A stretch of 64,000 nucleotides of DNA. Source: Knufia peltigerae. Its lineage: Eukaryota; Ascomycota; Eurotiomycetes; Chaetothyriales; Trichomeriaceae. Under the pieces are notes generated by a model, which worked only from the letters and a program-made list of their open reading frames with translations, did not search any database and was not told the DNA's origin. Of this stretch, positions 45,301 to 55,905 are shown one piece after another; the first letter of the stretch is position 1, and every line of letters starts with the position of its first letter. A program made the translations under genes and the position numbers. Location of the stretch: NCBI GenBank assembly GCA_030247855.1, contig JAPDRN010000026.1, positions 186,001 to 250,000 of the forward strand, given 5' to 3'.

Positions 45301-46905
45301 CAACTGCTCAGCCGACTGCGGCTCTGTCGGAAAGGCCAGGCAGATCAACTAATTCAGAAATGGTTGATGCGTTTAGCACCGTTTCTCGATGACACTTTCG
45401 GTCCCTCCTTGTTCCAAAACCTGATTGGAGCTGGCTGTGTCACTTTTGCTGGCTTTCTGGAGGCTTTGGATTTGACCAAGCTACAACTGCGCAAGCTTCC
45501 TTCTGCTGCAACTTTACTGCGCCGGGTCAATATACCGGACAAGGAATCACTCTCTAACCTCGCTCTCTACCAAACCCGAACTCGATGGATCGAGTATTGT
45601 CGACGAGAACCTCAGCGCGCTTTGGAGGTGCTCATTCAACTGGGAAAGGAAGACTCAAAAGCAGCTTCACGAATCAGGCTCGTGCATTCTTTGGCAATCA
45701 ATCCCCCTCTCACTTCGGCTCATCTGTCTGATTCGGTCATAACACTACTAATACAGACGGTCGACGGCCTTTTGCATCCTGGGAACACAGTCACGGACAC
45801 CGTAGATCTGCGAGCACTCCTTAGTGGCATCAACATCTTCTCCCAACGACACATACAGCTGCGACTGTGGCTGACGTCTCATGCTCGGGCGGAAGAGCCC
45901 TCTGACGGCCAGAGTCAGTTAGTGAACATCCTCTCTGAGGCCCTGGAACGGACACTTCGGGACCAAGATGCTCAGCAAGGCAATGTTGCCCAGTGGCTGC
46001 ACACAGCTGGTCCAGAAGTTGCTAATCGACTTCGACACAAGGTGGAGAGTGAGTTCCTGGAAGCCTTGCCGAAGTTTCCTACGGGAAAGACATCGAGCCC
46101 TCTATCTGCGGTATTTCCGAGTGATGTCCAACATCTTTCTGCAATCGTGGACCGAGCATTTCGTGTTTGCGTCAAAAATACTAGCCCCATGCCTGGTTTC
46201 ATGACCCAGTTGATTGAAAAATTGACACAAATTTTCAAATCTCAGAACAGTCATGCCGCGGCACTGAGCGGTCTTCCCGGAAATTCAGTCAATGTGAGCC
46301 CTGCACAGATGGTGACGTCCAGCCCCAATGCTAGTTCTTTCGAGGCTACTGGCGGGTCGAGCGCGTGGGCGACCCTCAACTTTCTCAATTCTATCCTTCA
46401 CATGGTCTGTCTACAACGGTCGGCAGTGATCTCTGCCGCACGAATCGGACCAAACACGAAGCAGGGTCAGAGTGAGCAAGTCCAGCTACTTGTGCGTCTA
46501 GCACTCATTTTCACACACCCCACACTCGCAGCCGGGACCGCTCACGTCAACAACAAGCAAGAAGAGGAAAGGGTCAAAAATGTACATGACTTCATTCTTG
46601 ACGTGATTGCCACGATCGTGGACCACGTTGGTGACGAGGTCAAGATGATGTGCGCAAAGTTGCTCAAAGACAAGATGCACGACGTTCGACTTCGATATCT
46701 TTTTGGCAGTGTCAACATTACCGGGTCCATACAGTCGCGAGACCTTGGCCAGGGACTGCAAATGGTGAAAGAGGGTAGAGGAATCATAGGAGAATGGAGA
46801 CCACGGGTATGGGAGATTTTGGATAACGGGAGTGGCAAAGAAAATGAAACATCTCTGGGATTAGGCCTGTTTGGTGCCCGTCGCGAAAGACTCAGCGAAG
46901 ACTGA
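42397..46905 (+). CDS. SRB8: Mediator subunit 12 (Srb8/Med12)
   Basis: Single exon of 1,502 aa from the ATG at 42397 (MTSNPLAEPRPPSSRHPPDV). The frame is open upstream without an ATG. The N-terminus has a basic nuclear-localisation-like RPTKRRKVEG. The Med12 domain (about residues 180-340) is clear: AAGYFPWNGKHPEDVLSDVN, FKPPPRVTLTEAKRKSWIAD, VPLRRLSRTIPQGIRGQLLL and SRAIWFAKCVCANEIRTLKR. The rest is helical repeat typical of the family. Med12 with Med13, Cdk8 and cyclin C forms the kinase module of Mediator, which represses or tunes polymerase II transcription. Length is normal for fungi. I saw no intron, although relatives may carry some. Confidence 0.94.
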   Translation: MTSNPLAEPRPPSSRHPPDVPRPSLDRAASDIPSSLGRRPTGPQRQYTEPTQDRPTKRRKVEGDGISTQASNAGNASTVTITANAPTATQHGTSQLRLVAPTASALLFDPRYSQDGEKVEATEDNGLPDLPPRPWDLGRKSKTTEDPLPTHRSRIYVPVPTTPDSLVSPERAPHFVPQKAAGYFPWNGKHPEDVLSDVNVKQGYFDKPPNPTEKELNTARVPLYNAFKHKSGVDSLSVLFSLILDKKSQQSLINVPTTFKPPPRVTLTEAKRKSWIADLANADVPLRRLSRTIPQGIRGQLLLDQCLQNRVPLSRAIWFAKCVCANEIRTLKRKGTTPAIAMGTEGKWLREWTVSVEQFLESHLGQAGSPDWRTDIQYAIRISTRLYMESLLDRDHYLDWILRSLAAASLEQLPFWLMISHIYRQDISYYRRRGRKLAETLIEKYELVQKTAGQGAAPLLQRLHHAIRGLLLSRPRNFLMPDKWPEIHSIVQKCLDGKIQQETQILEELNRINERTMGFNRGDFSTKRSPIQEIVELLDTLKPPFDVAKLAVDLTTICSDTDVVISTCIEWACTQFRSSNARIYLFARLLRRWQRAGHEVDNVILNFLSSCREGKTTADPQCLRHLIAQLSRSNSFPTAKYLQWLMVRGLPKAGTVTLDQDTGVGTNSICDFSEFNYFLLDLSLQNTGTHVVHLRNSILARCGFDLNSEEELYQHHIRYMEQQLSQLFIGASSSTPTISEPAFASLPWCVKSRISMWLRAKAVQMAMRDMPGLSTSSGLLSSTRTDCAQFSFIRYILECMDDEPVLADVVGIFCNSQDDAMVASLAATIQAHSEAFQAIGAFEVLQRRLCQIYMAWRSTKPAMPLFTNLLLDLCSAFPVATPTVKSLQQDFVRGDRGRAVAACSPYSDGIAESLQQAGATFVEDFEAILQSEPNMSEQTMNGLFSVLVDRIEKQQKFGDDSLTLFSFCQLLSRLRLCRKGQADQLIQKWLMRLAPFLDDTFGPSLFQNLIGAGCVTFAGFLEALDLTKLQLRKLPSAATLLRRVNIPDKESLSNLALYQTRTRWIEYCRREPQRALEVLIQLGKEDSKAASRIRLVHSLAINPPLTSAHLSDSVITLLIQTVDGLLHPGNTVTDTVDLRALLSGINIFSQRHIQLRLWLTSHARAEEPSDGQSQLVNILSEALERTLRDQDAQQGNVAQWLHTAGPEVANRLRHKVESEFLEALPKFPTGKTSSPLSAVFPSDVQHLSAIVDRAFRVCVKNTSPMPGFMTQLIEKLTQIFKSQNSHAAALSGLPGNSVNVSPAQMVTSSPNASSFEATGGSSAWATLNFLNSILHMVCLQRSAVISAARIGPNTKQGQSEQVQLLVRLALIFTHPTLAAGTAHVNNKQEEERVKNVHDFILDVIATIVDHVGDEVKMMCAKLLKDKMHDVRLRYLFGSVNITGSIQSRDLGQGLQMVKEGRGIIGEWRPRVWEILDNGSGKENETSLGLGLFGARRERLSED

Positions 46906-48306
46906 AGGGAAAACTTGGGATTGATACAGACTTGGAAAATTCTACATTGTTGTTCTTGCTAGAGCCAAAGACCAGGAAGTTCAACGTTACATTATATGTC
47001 TGGCAATTTACGAATTCACGAAATGTTTGGTGCTATTCTTCGCGGTGACAGGCTTGTTCACATCTTCAGTTCCGGAGTCAAATTGCCACAGACAAGGAAA
47101 GGAGGCCGGTTGATTGCAAAGACAAGATGTAGCAGAAGATTACTTTCAGAGATGACTTGAAGGGGGTGTGGTTGTCAGATTCGTTGTCACGAGTGCGCTC
47201 CCGTGTGACAAAAGGATTCGGTTTGTGGATGATGAGACGCATTCTCGGTAAAGAATGAAGAATCAACAACACCCAAGAAATCCCGCTAGTACTCGTAGCC
47301 CGTGCCCCGTGTCTTGCATCCCGTGTGCCCCCATCCACGTCCCTCCCTCAGCCTGGTGGCTTCTCTCTCGGGCGTCTTGAGTCAGCCCTGTCGTCTCGGT
47401 CATCTGACGGATCGTTGTTGCAGCAAGGTAGTTGGTGATGGTGTGGGGGACGTGCAAGGGCGGTCTGCATGAAGATGCTCAACGCTGGTCAGCAGGTCGT
47501 CGATGGTAGCATAATGAGAGAGATTATTCAAGCTGACTTGTGGGAAGGCCGAGCATGTGCAAGACGGTGGAGCGAACAGGGTCAAGGTCGAGTTGGCACA
47601 GGCCCGATCGACAGAGTGCAGCAGGCGAAAAGACGCGAGAGGCTCGGCGGCCACTGGGCTGCCCTGGGCGGAGCGTTCTAGGGGCGCCACAGGGGGTCCC
47701 GGTGGCCCATTGAGGAGGATGGTTAGGGTAGGCGAGGTCCAACACACAGAGAGAGAGACAGATATCAACGTCGCACCAAGACCACTTGACATGCAATGTG
47801 ACGTGATAAGAACGTGCCTATATCAGCCGGCGCAAAAGAAAAAAGCAAAGGTGTCTGACCCTTGATTTAAGGAGTCCCTGGGACACAGCCGTGGTGTCCT
47901 AGCCTCACCACCGAGAACGCGTCGCGAGAGTTGACAAAATAGGCCCTGAATTTACCCGTAGACCCCTACGACCCGCCTGGAAGTTAGTCCCCTGTCCCCA
48001 TTTTAGCACTCGCACAGGGGCTTTCGGCCGTTCATATCCGCGTCAGCCTTGATTATCTCACCTGTCATACAAGGCTCTTTCTCGTGGCTTCAACGCCATT
48101 TCCCCAGATTGTCAAATCCACCACCCACCACCGCATGACCGAACACGACCCTCAATCAAATCTCAACCTACGTACCCTGATTACACTGGCCCTAAATATC
48201 CTTATATGCTCGCCCATTCTTACCAGCACTGCTACCATTCCCTCTCACCTACCTACCTAGTTATGAGCAGTAGCCGCCATTTCCCTCCCTCCCTCACGCT
48301 CGACCC
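46906..48306. other. intergenic, no gene supported
   Basis: MED12 3' region and MFS promoter. There is a 130-codon minus-strand frame (47400-47792, ATG at 47792) without a domain. The last about 250 bp before 48307 are C/T-rich, as in fungal leaders. Confidence 0.45.
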
Positions 48307-50811
48307 ATGGCTCCAAAGATTGAGAAATGGTCACTGGGAATCCTGAATGACAAAGAGACTGAGGAAGTCCCCGGAACCGTCCTCCTCCTGTCCTCCACCC
48401 GCAATGAACCCCTCGGACTCGAGCATCAACATGCTCGGAGGAGTTCTTCCTCTATGCCCGCGCAGCCTCTCACTCCTCCCTTGAGACGTCCCTCACACCA
48501 GACCAAGAAAAAGACAAGAGACGGCCAGTTCATCCTGGACCCGCAGCCAGATGACTCCTTGAACGACCCGCTGAACTGGCCGGCCTGGAGAAGAGATGTT
48601 GCCTTGCTGTCCCTTGGATTCTACTGCATGGTCGGTGGAGGTATCACCCCCATCCTGGCCGCAGGTTTCAACAACGTTGCCGAGACTTACGATGTGTCTT
48701 ACTCGAGGGTGGCCTTGACGACGGGATTGTACATGATGGGCCTCGGTGTTGGCAGTGTCATATTTTCCCCTACCGCCATTCTTTGGGGTAAACGTCCCGT
48801 CTATCTGGGCTCTGCTGTCATGTTCATTGTCACCTCAGTCTGGTGCGCCGTGGCCCCCAGCTACGCCCAACTCGCCACAGCTCGCGTGTTCCAGGGCATT
48901 TCGGTGAGCCCAGTGGAATGTCTGCCCTCGGCCACCATTGCAGAGATCTTCTTCTTGCATGAACGTGCCTTCCGAGTCGGCATTTACACTCTTCTTCTCC
49001 TGGGCGGAAAGAATTTAGTCCCTCTGGTCAGTGCTGTCATCATCGGTGCAAAAGATTGGAGATGGGTCTTTTGGTAAGTCCTTGAGCCATCACCCGCCAA
49101 CCCAATACTCACAGTTTCCAGGGTTGTCACCATGGTCGTGGGCTTCTGCTTCTGCCTTTTGTTCTTTTTCGTGCCGGAGACATTCTGGGACCGGACGCCC
49201 AGACCCAAGTCCAGGAGGCCAACTCACCAACGAAGTCTATCCAGCATCCTCCGTCATCCCTTGGCCAATGCGAAGTCACACGAACCACAGCCGAACATGG
49301 CCGACCCTGCGGCTTTACGAGAGGCCATTGAGAAGACAATGACACCCAGACAGCACATGTTGCATGAGCAAAACGTTCATGCTAGATTCGAAGATGTAAT
49401 CGACGCGACCAAAGATGATGTGGAGAGTACAAAGTCGACCAACGACAAGTCAGAAGCCATTGATCATGCTCATCACACTGAGGAAACTAATCAACCCATC
49501 TCGGAGGGAAGCACTGCCTATGGATCGTATGACGAGAAAGAGGAGGAACAAGCCAACAAGGTGGTACAGGCGAATGAACCAGTGAAGGAGACGTCAGGAA
49601 GAAGAAGACCCAAACCTACTGGGCTGTCCATGCCACCACCACCGGACCTACGTGGTTTGCCACCGCAGTGGAATGATGGAAACAATGATGACAAGACTCC
49701 GACCAAGGGGCCTCGCACTTCGTCAGGTAATCCAGTTATCATTGAGCCAGAAGCCAGTCCACCAGCCAAAGGATCTCCAGCACCGTATTTACACAACCTC
49801 AATTCGCCCTACTATTTGGAGTTGGAGAAGAATAACGACTATCTCCGTCACCACAACATCCCGACTACCCAACCAGCTCAGGCAGCTGGCATAGAACAAC
49901 AGGGTGCCGTGCCAGGAACATCTCCCAATCCGGTTTCGGTGCCCGTGACTGCCTTTCAGAGTCCTACTGCTTCGGAAAAGTCGAGGACAACCGAGGATTA
50001 CTTCCCTAGTCCAAGTCCTCAAATCGCGCGGTACACGACGACTCTCCGTCACGCACCTCCAAAGTCTTACCTTCAAACCCTCAAGCCGTGGAATGGAAGA
50101 CTTTCGAAATCTAATTGGTTTCTGGTGGCTTGCCGGCCTTTTATACTGTTTGCCTATCCTAGCGTCCTCTGGTCGGCGCTTGTGTATTCGTTGTCGGTGG
50201 GCTGGCTGATTGTGCTATCGGAGTCGATAAGCTCCATCTACAAGAATCGTGAAGCCTACAATTTCACTTCATTACAGGCCGGCCTTGTCTATATTTCTCC
50301 ATTTGTTGGAGGCGTGCTTGGTACTGCAGTTGCCGGCAAAGTGTCAGATATCATCGTACGATACATGTCTCGGAAGAACGGTGGTGTGTACGAACCCGAA
50401 TTTCGACTTGTCATGGGCATTCCTATTGCGATCACTACGGCGATCGGGTTGATGGGATTCGGCTGGTCCGCCCAAGAGCGTGACAATTGGATCGTTCCAA
50501 CCATCTTCTTTGGGCTGATTTCTTTCGGTTGTTCCCTGGGCAGCACGACGTCCATCACCTTTTGTGTCGACAGCTATCGACAATATGCTGGTGAAGCACT
50601 CGTAACTTTGAATTTCAGCAAGAATATCTTCCACGGTTTGGTGTTTAGTTTGTTCTTTGCGACATGGTTGGAGGATGATGGGCCACGGACCACTTTTTTG
50701 GCCATTGGAGCCATTCAGGTCATCTGTCTCATCAGCACTATTCCCATGTACATCTACGGCAAACGAGCAAGGATGTGGACTGTCCGGAAGGGTTTCATGG
50801 AGAAGTTTTAG
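48307..50811 (+). CDS. MFS transporter, DHA1-like, with long central loop
   Basis: Exons 48307-49073 and 49122-50811, with a 48-bp intron, giving 818 aa. A cytosolic N-terminus of about 95 residues ends in DPQPDDSLNDPLNWPAWRRD, the usual lead-in of this fungal MFS class. Six helices follow (LSLGFYCMVGGGITPILAAG onward), with GKRPVYLGSAVMF and ATARVFQGISVSPVECLPSA in the conserved loops, and VVTMVVGFCFCLLFFFVPET as the sixth. A hydrophilic loop of roughly 320 residues, rich in Pro, Glu and Ser, separates these from helices 7-12 (FILFAYPSVLWSALVYSLSV onward). Most relatives have a much shorter loop. Substrate unknown; relatives export drugs, polyamines or amino acids. No frameshift is needed. 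Confidence 0.92.
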
Positions 50812-51803
50812 GGGGGAAACAGAGTTGATCTTGTTTCTTATCACATCATAGCGATGGAAGAGCTTCGGGTCTTGGGCTTTTAGGCATTTGAGGAGTTTCT
50901 GGGAATTGCATTAGATTGCGAAGACTATTCATCTCATCAAACGGAGTACAAGGAAGGGATTGACATTGGACGAATGGAGTTGCTGTGGTTTGCTGTTCCT
51001 GGAGACGACTTTACATTGCATCGTTAGAATCTGGAGTAATGATTTTTGAAGATATAATGATATGATGTGATTAAGATTTGTGAATGATACGAAGATGAAG
51101 ATTTAAGATTCGAAGCTTGACTTGGTTTTTGTTTTGTTTTGCTTTTTTTTTCGTTCATCCGGCTTCAAGGGGGCCACTCACCGAAACAAACGTCTAACAA
51201 ACGTCTGTACAGTAAACATCATCGGTGGACTTTTCTCGTCGTCCACACCGTCGGACGGGTCCAGTACGAGTTTTTCAAAGTAGTCGAAGTTTGTAACATG
51301 ACGGGTTCTCCGCAGACCCTCAAAATGTGTTACAGTACTCCGTATATTTAGACACGTTCAGACATCCATGATGAATAGGATCACAGGCAACCCGTGGGAC
51401 CATGTATCGGCTCTTCGGGTAGATATGCGGCTCGTGACGAGGCTCAAGATAGAAAAGTAAGGAAACGAATGACCAACGGGAGTACTCCGTACGAGGGGAC
51501 GTGATCCGAGTACGATCATCATCAGTGAGGCATTCTGCGCAGGAGTCATGATGGATGATCAAGGCCGATCTTGATCGGTTACATGGATGTCTGCGTGATG
51601 TGCCTGGCGTCTGTGTCTTTTGGATCTGGGAAAAAGTGAATGACGTTGTTGTTGTTGTTCATATCACAATGGTCCAAAAATAGAGAAGAATTGGGAATCT
51701 CAGTATCGAACACTTGTAATACCGGATTACGGAGTGTACCACCCAGATCAATTTTTCGGAATTCCGAGCGAGGTATTGTGAGAAAGTTGCCAACACCGGA
51801 ACG

Positions 51804-51908
51804 ACAAGGACAAGGACAAGGACAAGGACAAGGACAAGGACAAGGACAACAAGGACAACAAGGACAACAAGGACAACAAGGACAACAAGGACAACAAGGA
51901 CAACAAGG
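51804..51908. repeat. two-phase minisatellite: 7 x ACAAGG then 7 x ACAACAAGG
   Basis: Seven perfect 6-bp units (51804-51845) run without a break into seven perfect 9-bp units (51846-51908). The 9-mer is the 6-mer plus ACA. Because both units are multiples of three, frames stay open on both strands: Gly-Gln repeats on +, Cys-Pro repeats on -. The + frame (51640-52002) starts with ATG and would give 120 aa, but it has no other support. Confidence 0.97.
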
Positions 51909-52304
51909 ACAAACGATGGCTTTTACAGTACCATCCGGCGTTCCTGTCCCGTCATCATACCGACTACCCGTTGTTCTGTCGGAGGATCCATGTACTCCGT
52001 AAACATCTAACTCGTAGTTGTTCAATCAAGCCGTAAGGATGAGAAATTGAATGTCCATGTCAAAAGTCGTCGTGAGGATACGAAAGTATTAACTCTGTAC
52101 GAGTCCAACGGTAAAAAAAAAGTACGAGTTAGTAAATTCCCTCACTCCACTCTATTGTTGTGCTACTCGGTACCAAGATCGCCCCAAGATCGAGCCCAAG
52201 GCCCTTTCTGGAATTGCTGCCTGAGTCACGCGTTTCAATGATGGAAGGGGGGAGGGAAGATTTAGCCTGGCTAAATTTGGACCCCCACTGCCTTGTCATA
52301 GTAT

Positions 52305-52327
52305 GTACGGAGTACAGTACTCCGTAC
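52305..52327. repeat. perfect 23-bp palindrome of two 9-mer words
   Basis: GTACGGAGTAC, one central A, then GTACTCCGTAC. CGG (52308-52310) and CCG (52322-52324) are separated by exactly 11 bp, the Gal4-type CGG-N11-CCG geometry for a Zn2Cys6 dimer. Confidence 0.9.
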
Positions 52328-54374
52328 CCATTGTAGGAACTCATAATACCTACACTACTGTTGGATACTCAATGGTATCCATGTCCGTCTCCGTATTCCG
52401 TTCCTACCGAAAGGGGAAAAGGAACTTTAACAGAGTGACAGTCAACTTGTTTTGGATAATGAACGAAACATCAAAACAAACCATTATTGATCGACCGACC
52501 CGACATGGTCTCTGGACTCTGAAGCCTCAGAATAGATCCCCAGACCAAAAAAAGGCACAGGACCTTTACTCGGTACATATAGATTCTTTTGTTTTCCACG
52601 AGGACCGACCACCTTAGATGGTGCAGGCGTACGGAGTACAGTAGTAGTGTGTTACTCGTAGCGTCTCCAAAGATGATCGGCACTTCTACCATCTTTTTTT
52701 TGGCGCATCAATCTTGTCAATGTGACTCACTCAACCCCATTGTACTCCTCCTCCCCCCCCCCGCTGGCGAGGTGGAATGAAGTATTTCCAAAAATTGGGA
52801 GTTACAGTAGTTTCGAAAAAGCCGAGGGATTTTTTTTTTGGTTTTGTTACTAGGGGGGAAAAAGGCCTGGCGCAAGGCAGACATTCAGCCACATTACATG
52901 AGGGCAGGGAAGGGGGAAGGGGGAAGATCCAATCGGCGCGGGATCGAGAGTACGTGGAGAATATACTGTACGGGTAGTATAATAGGTCCAGTGAGTCTGC
53001 GAAGGAGTCTTGTGTGAGTCTGCCCTGGCAGATTATAAGCGTACACTACGGTAGTTCGTTTAAACAATTTAACTCGTACCTCGTATACTCATTCGGGGCG
53101 CCATGACGACCTTGTGCTTGACGAGCATCAAAGCCTAATAAGTCGAGAGATCAATTCGGCAGGTGGAACTTCCAAAGGAGGTGAAAAAAAAGAGGGTCGA
53201 AAGAGCAGGCAGAAATCAATGATGTCCAGCGAATACAGTAGATTACAGTCAAGACTACATACTCACTGAGTCAATCCGTAGGTGTCGGGGATTTGTCAAT
53301 TAATCATCCTACAAAGGTCCAGACCGATAAGAGTGGCCTTGGTTCATTATTCAGCAAGGTCATCATGGGGCAACCTTTTTGGGTCGGATATGGTCGCCCT
53401 ATGATACACAGTAAGGTGGGTTTACACCGGGTTACGGAATGGCTGGATTACTTGTCATGGCCAATTGTTTATTTGGGGTCCAGACGCGATCATGTATTCA
53501 TCTTCACGAGTAAGTTAGTTAGTCCGTCCTGGTGCAAGTGGTAGGGCAGGGCAAAGGGGGGGGGAAGGGAAAAGAACGGGAGACAGAAGACGAGAAGGTC
53601 CGACGAGGGTCATCTGACGCGTTTACGAGTACTGAATTCTCCATCCCCCGCGGGGCTTCTTGTGAGATGGGAACATGTCAGTAAATAGGCAGCAAAGATA
53701 AAATATCTCGCAACGTGTACGTGGTAAATCTCGCAGCCTTGAGGGAAAATCGGCGAAATCGAGAAATCTCGGGCCGGTGATGTTGTAAAGTTGCTACCGG
53801 AGAACCACCACTACCCTGTAGGGTATTAACTCATGAACCTGACGTCGTCGCCTTGTTCCCATTTCCCAGCAACACGGCGCCGCCGGGACCCCCAAGGGAA
53901 ACGAAAAAGACAGGCACAAGGATAGAACAGACTTCCCTAGTCCCTTCTCGCTTGAATCTGTACAGTTAGTCACTCCTCGATCCAGGTAGTTTGTCCAATC
54001 CCCTCCTTTTGAGCGTTTGCCGTGGGCATCCAATTTTTTTCCTTCTTTCTTTTCTGGCTTCGGGGATTCCGCTCAGACTTGTCCTCAAATGTACGAGGGT
54101 ATGAGTCGAAAGCACTACCGTACTCGGTACAGTACAAGACTTGTTTACCTTCTACAGATACTCCGTATTATCCTTGAGCCAAACAACAGATCCCCCCCCC
54201 CGTCCATAAGTCATGGCCAATCTAATTTACTCCCAAGAAATGTGACCAACGATGTAACGCCGAATGTTCAGCATGACTCTTTTCTTTCTCGTCTCGTACT
54301 CTTTTTTGTTCTTCCCAAGAAGATCCACGGACCCTTGCACATGGGTCAATCAACCCTCCGCTTGGGACCAGCCG

Positions 54375-54398
54375 GATGACGATGATGATGATGATGAT
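54375..54398. repeat. (GAT)n microsatellite
   Basis: A short run of GAT/GAC triplets in the gene-poor interval. Confidence 0.8.
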
Positions 54399-55175
54399 GC
54401 CACATGGCTGAGCCTTCTTTCACCTTTCTCGCCGAAAGGTACGAACAAGGTAAAGGGCTTCTCCTCCCTCCCCCCCCCCCTGCCCGCCCCCATTGGTATA
54501 GGTATAGCGTCCTTTTGGTTTGGGAACGGACCAATACTCTTTCCATGTTTGACTTGTTGTTCGTGTCTATGTATATCAAGGCAGACCCTTGGGGATATCT
54601 TGACGATTCTGACCCGACACACACACCTCCCCCGAGTGCATCACTGCTTTGCTTGCACACACCCACACTACGCCCCCATCTTGTCGTTGCCACCTATCTG
54701 GGGACTTGTGAATAACTTGTGGCAAATATTCGTCACTTGTTGTACCGTATCATATTACGCTCCTTCGGTGGTGGCGTGCGTGTTGTGTTACCACCGGTCA
54801 TTATTGACTTGCATATCTGACAACAAAAGCCACCCCCCCGGTGCCCTCCAAAGGAACTTTTGGTTTGGAAGAAAACAAGTCAAAAAAGCAGGGGCTGTGT
54901 TGCGAACGGACCAGGGGGGGTTCAAGGAGGAGGAGGATGAACTCGGACCCTAGACCTATTCAATCTTGACCAAAGCTAGGCTTCAGTGTTTTCGTTTCTG
55001 TGGTGAAGAGTCATTCCGACAGACAAAGGTACTCCTCGAGAACTGGTATAAAAAAAAGGGCGTGGAAGGGGGAACTGAGGAGAGAGCAAGTTCTCATTCC
55101 AGATATACATATATCAGCACATCGAGACATCTTTTTGCCGGCTGACAAAGAAAATCACCGTTGTCGTTTTCCCTC

Positions 55176-55796
55176 ATGGAAGAGGAGGGATCATCATCCT
55201 CACGACAAAGAAGCACATCACACGACAAGCCATCGACATCAAGCCGAAAAGACCCAAAAAGGAAAAGAACATCAGGATCCAGACCATCTTCCACTACGTC
55301 CTTTACCGACTCACCGGAATCTTCTCAACAACACCACCACCACCACCACCAAAGAACTTCGTTTGTCCCAGAAGAAGCAGAAACGACAGAAACCATCTTG
55401 GACGATTTTTCCTTGGAAGACATTGATACCGACTTTTGGAGTGACCACGCAGCCATCAGGTCGACGAGTCAACGTCCTCAAAGAACGACGACGACGACGA
55501 GGCAAGGCGTCGAGGCCGAAATCGAACCCACCAGTCCCAAAGGTAAAGGTCGAGAAATGATGAGTAGCAACAACAACAACAACCAATCTCATCAGTCCAC
55601 CAGGGACAGTAATACTTCCCGTTCCTCGAATGCTGCCACCGGAAGTAATACTTCCTCCTCCTCCTCCGCCACCAACAAGGGCAAGGATAAGAATGATCAA
55701 CATCAACAACAACAACAACGACGGTCCGGCAGTGGAAGTGGAAGTGGAAGTGGTGGTCGTTCGAGATTGGTCTCTGGGGTGTTTGTGAGATATTAA
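55176..55796 (+). CDS. low-complexity hypothetical protein
   Basis: 206 aa from the first in-frame ATG at 55176 (MEEEGSSSSRQRSTSHDKPS). No domain recognised. It is made of Ser/Thr, His (six in a row), Asn, Gln and Ser-Gly runs. The only ordered-looking piece is ETILDDFSLEDIDTDFWSDH, an acidic-hydrophobic segment that could be an amphipathic helix or activation-type motif. Trinucleotide repeats (CAC, AAC, CAA, GGAAGT) make up much of the gene and could keep a frame open by chance; an overlapping frame (55000-55560) is also open but lacks an ATG. Real gene status is uncertain. Confidence 0.4.
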   Translation: MEEEGSSSSRQRSTSHDKPSTSSRKDPKRKRTSGSRPSSTTSFTDSPESSQQHHHHHHQRTSFVPEEAETTETILDDFSLEDIDTDFWSDHAAIRSTSQRPQRTTTTTRQGVEAEIEPTSPKGKGREMMSSNNNNNQSHQSTRDSNTSRSSNAATGSNTSSSSSATNKGKDKNDQHQQQQQRRSGSGSGSGSGGRSRLVSGVFVRY

Positions 55797-55871
55797 TGAT
55801 AAAAAAACTCGCAAAGTGAGCCGCCCATGGGGGAAGAAAGGACAAGTTTTGATTTTTGCACGCATCAAAAA

Positions 55872-55905
<34 letters not shown>

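Larger units (their letters stand above)
50812..55175. other. gene-poor interval with minisatellite, homopolymers and 9-mer copies
   Basis: 4.4 kb. The sequence is uneven, with poly-C, poly-G and poly-A/T runs, a 105-bp tandem array, seven exact TACGGAGTA/TACTCCGTA words and one 23-bp palindrome. A 230-codon frame (54264-54953, +) starts with ATG but reads as hydrophobic, Pro- and Cys-rich low-complexity sequence with no domain, so I do not call it. No transposon ORF is seen. Confidence 0.5.

Noticed and set aside
47400..47792. 130-codon minus-strand frame with ATG
   Set aside because: No recognised domain, and splice options are ambiguous; it could be a small spliced gene but I cannot support it.
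51579..52025. Minus-strand frame reading Cys-Pro-Cys repeats, metallothionein-like at first sight
   Set aside because: It results from translating the minisatellite on the opposite strand, and there is no ATG at the 5' end of the frame.
54264..54953. 230-codon ATG-started + frame
   Set aside because: Hydrophobic, Cys- and Pro-rich text over homopolymers and a GAT repeat, no domain; most likely a chance frame.
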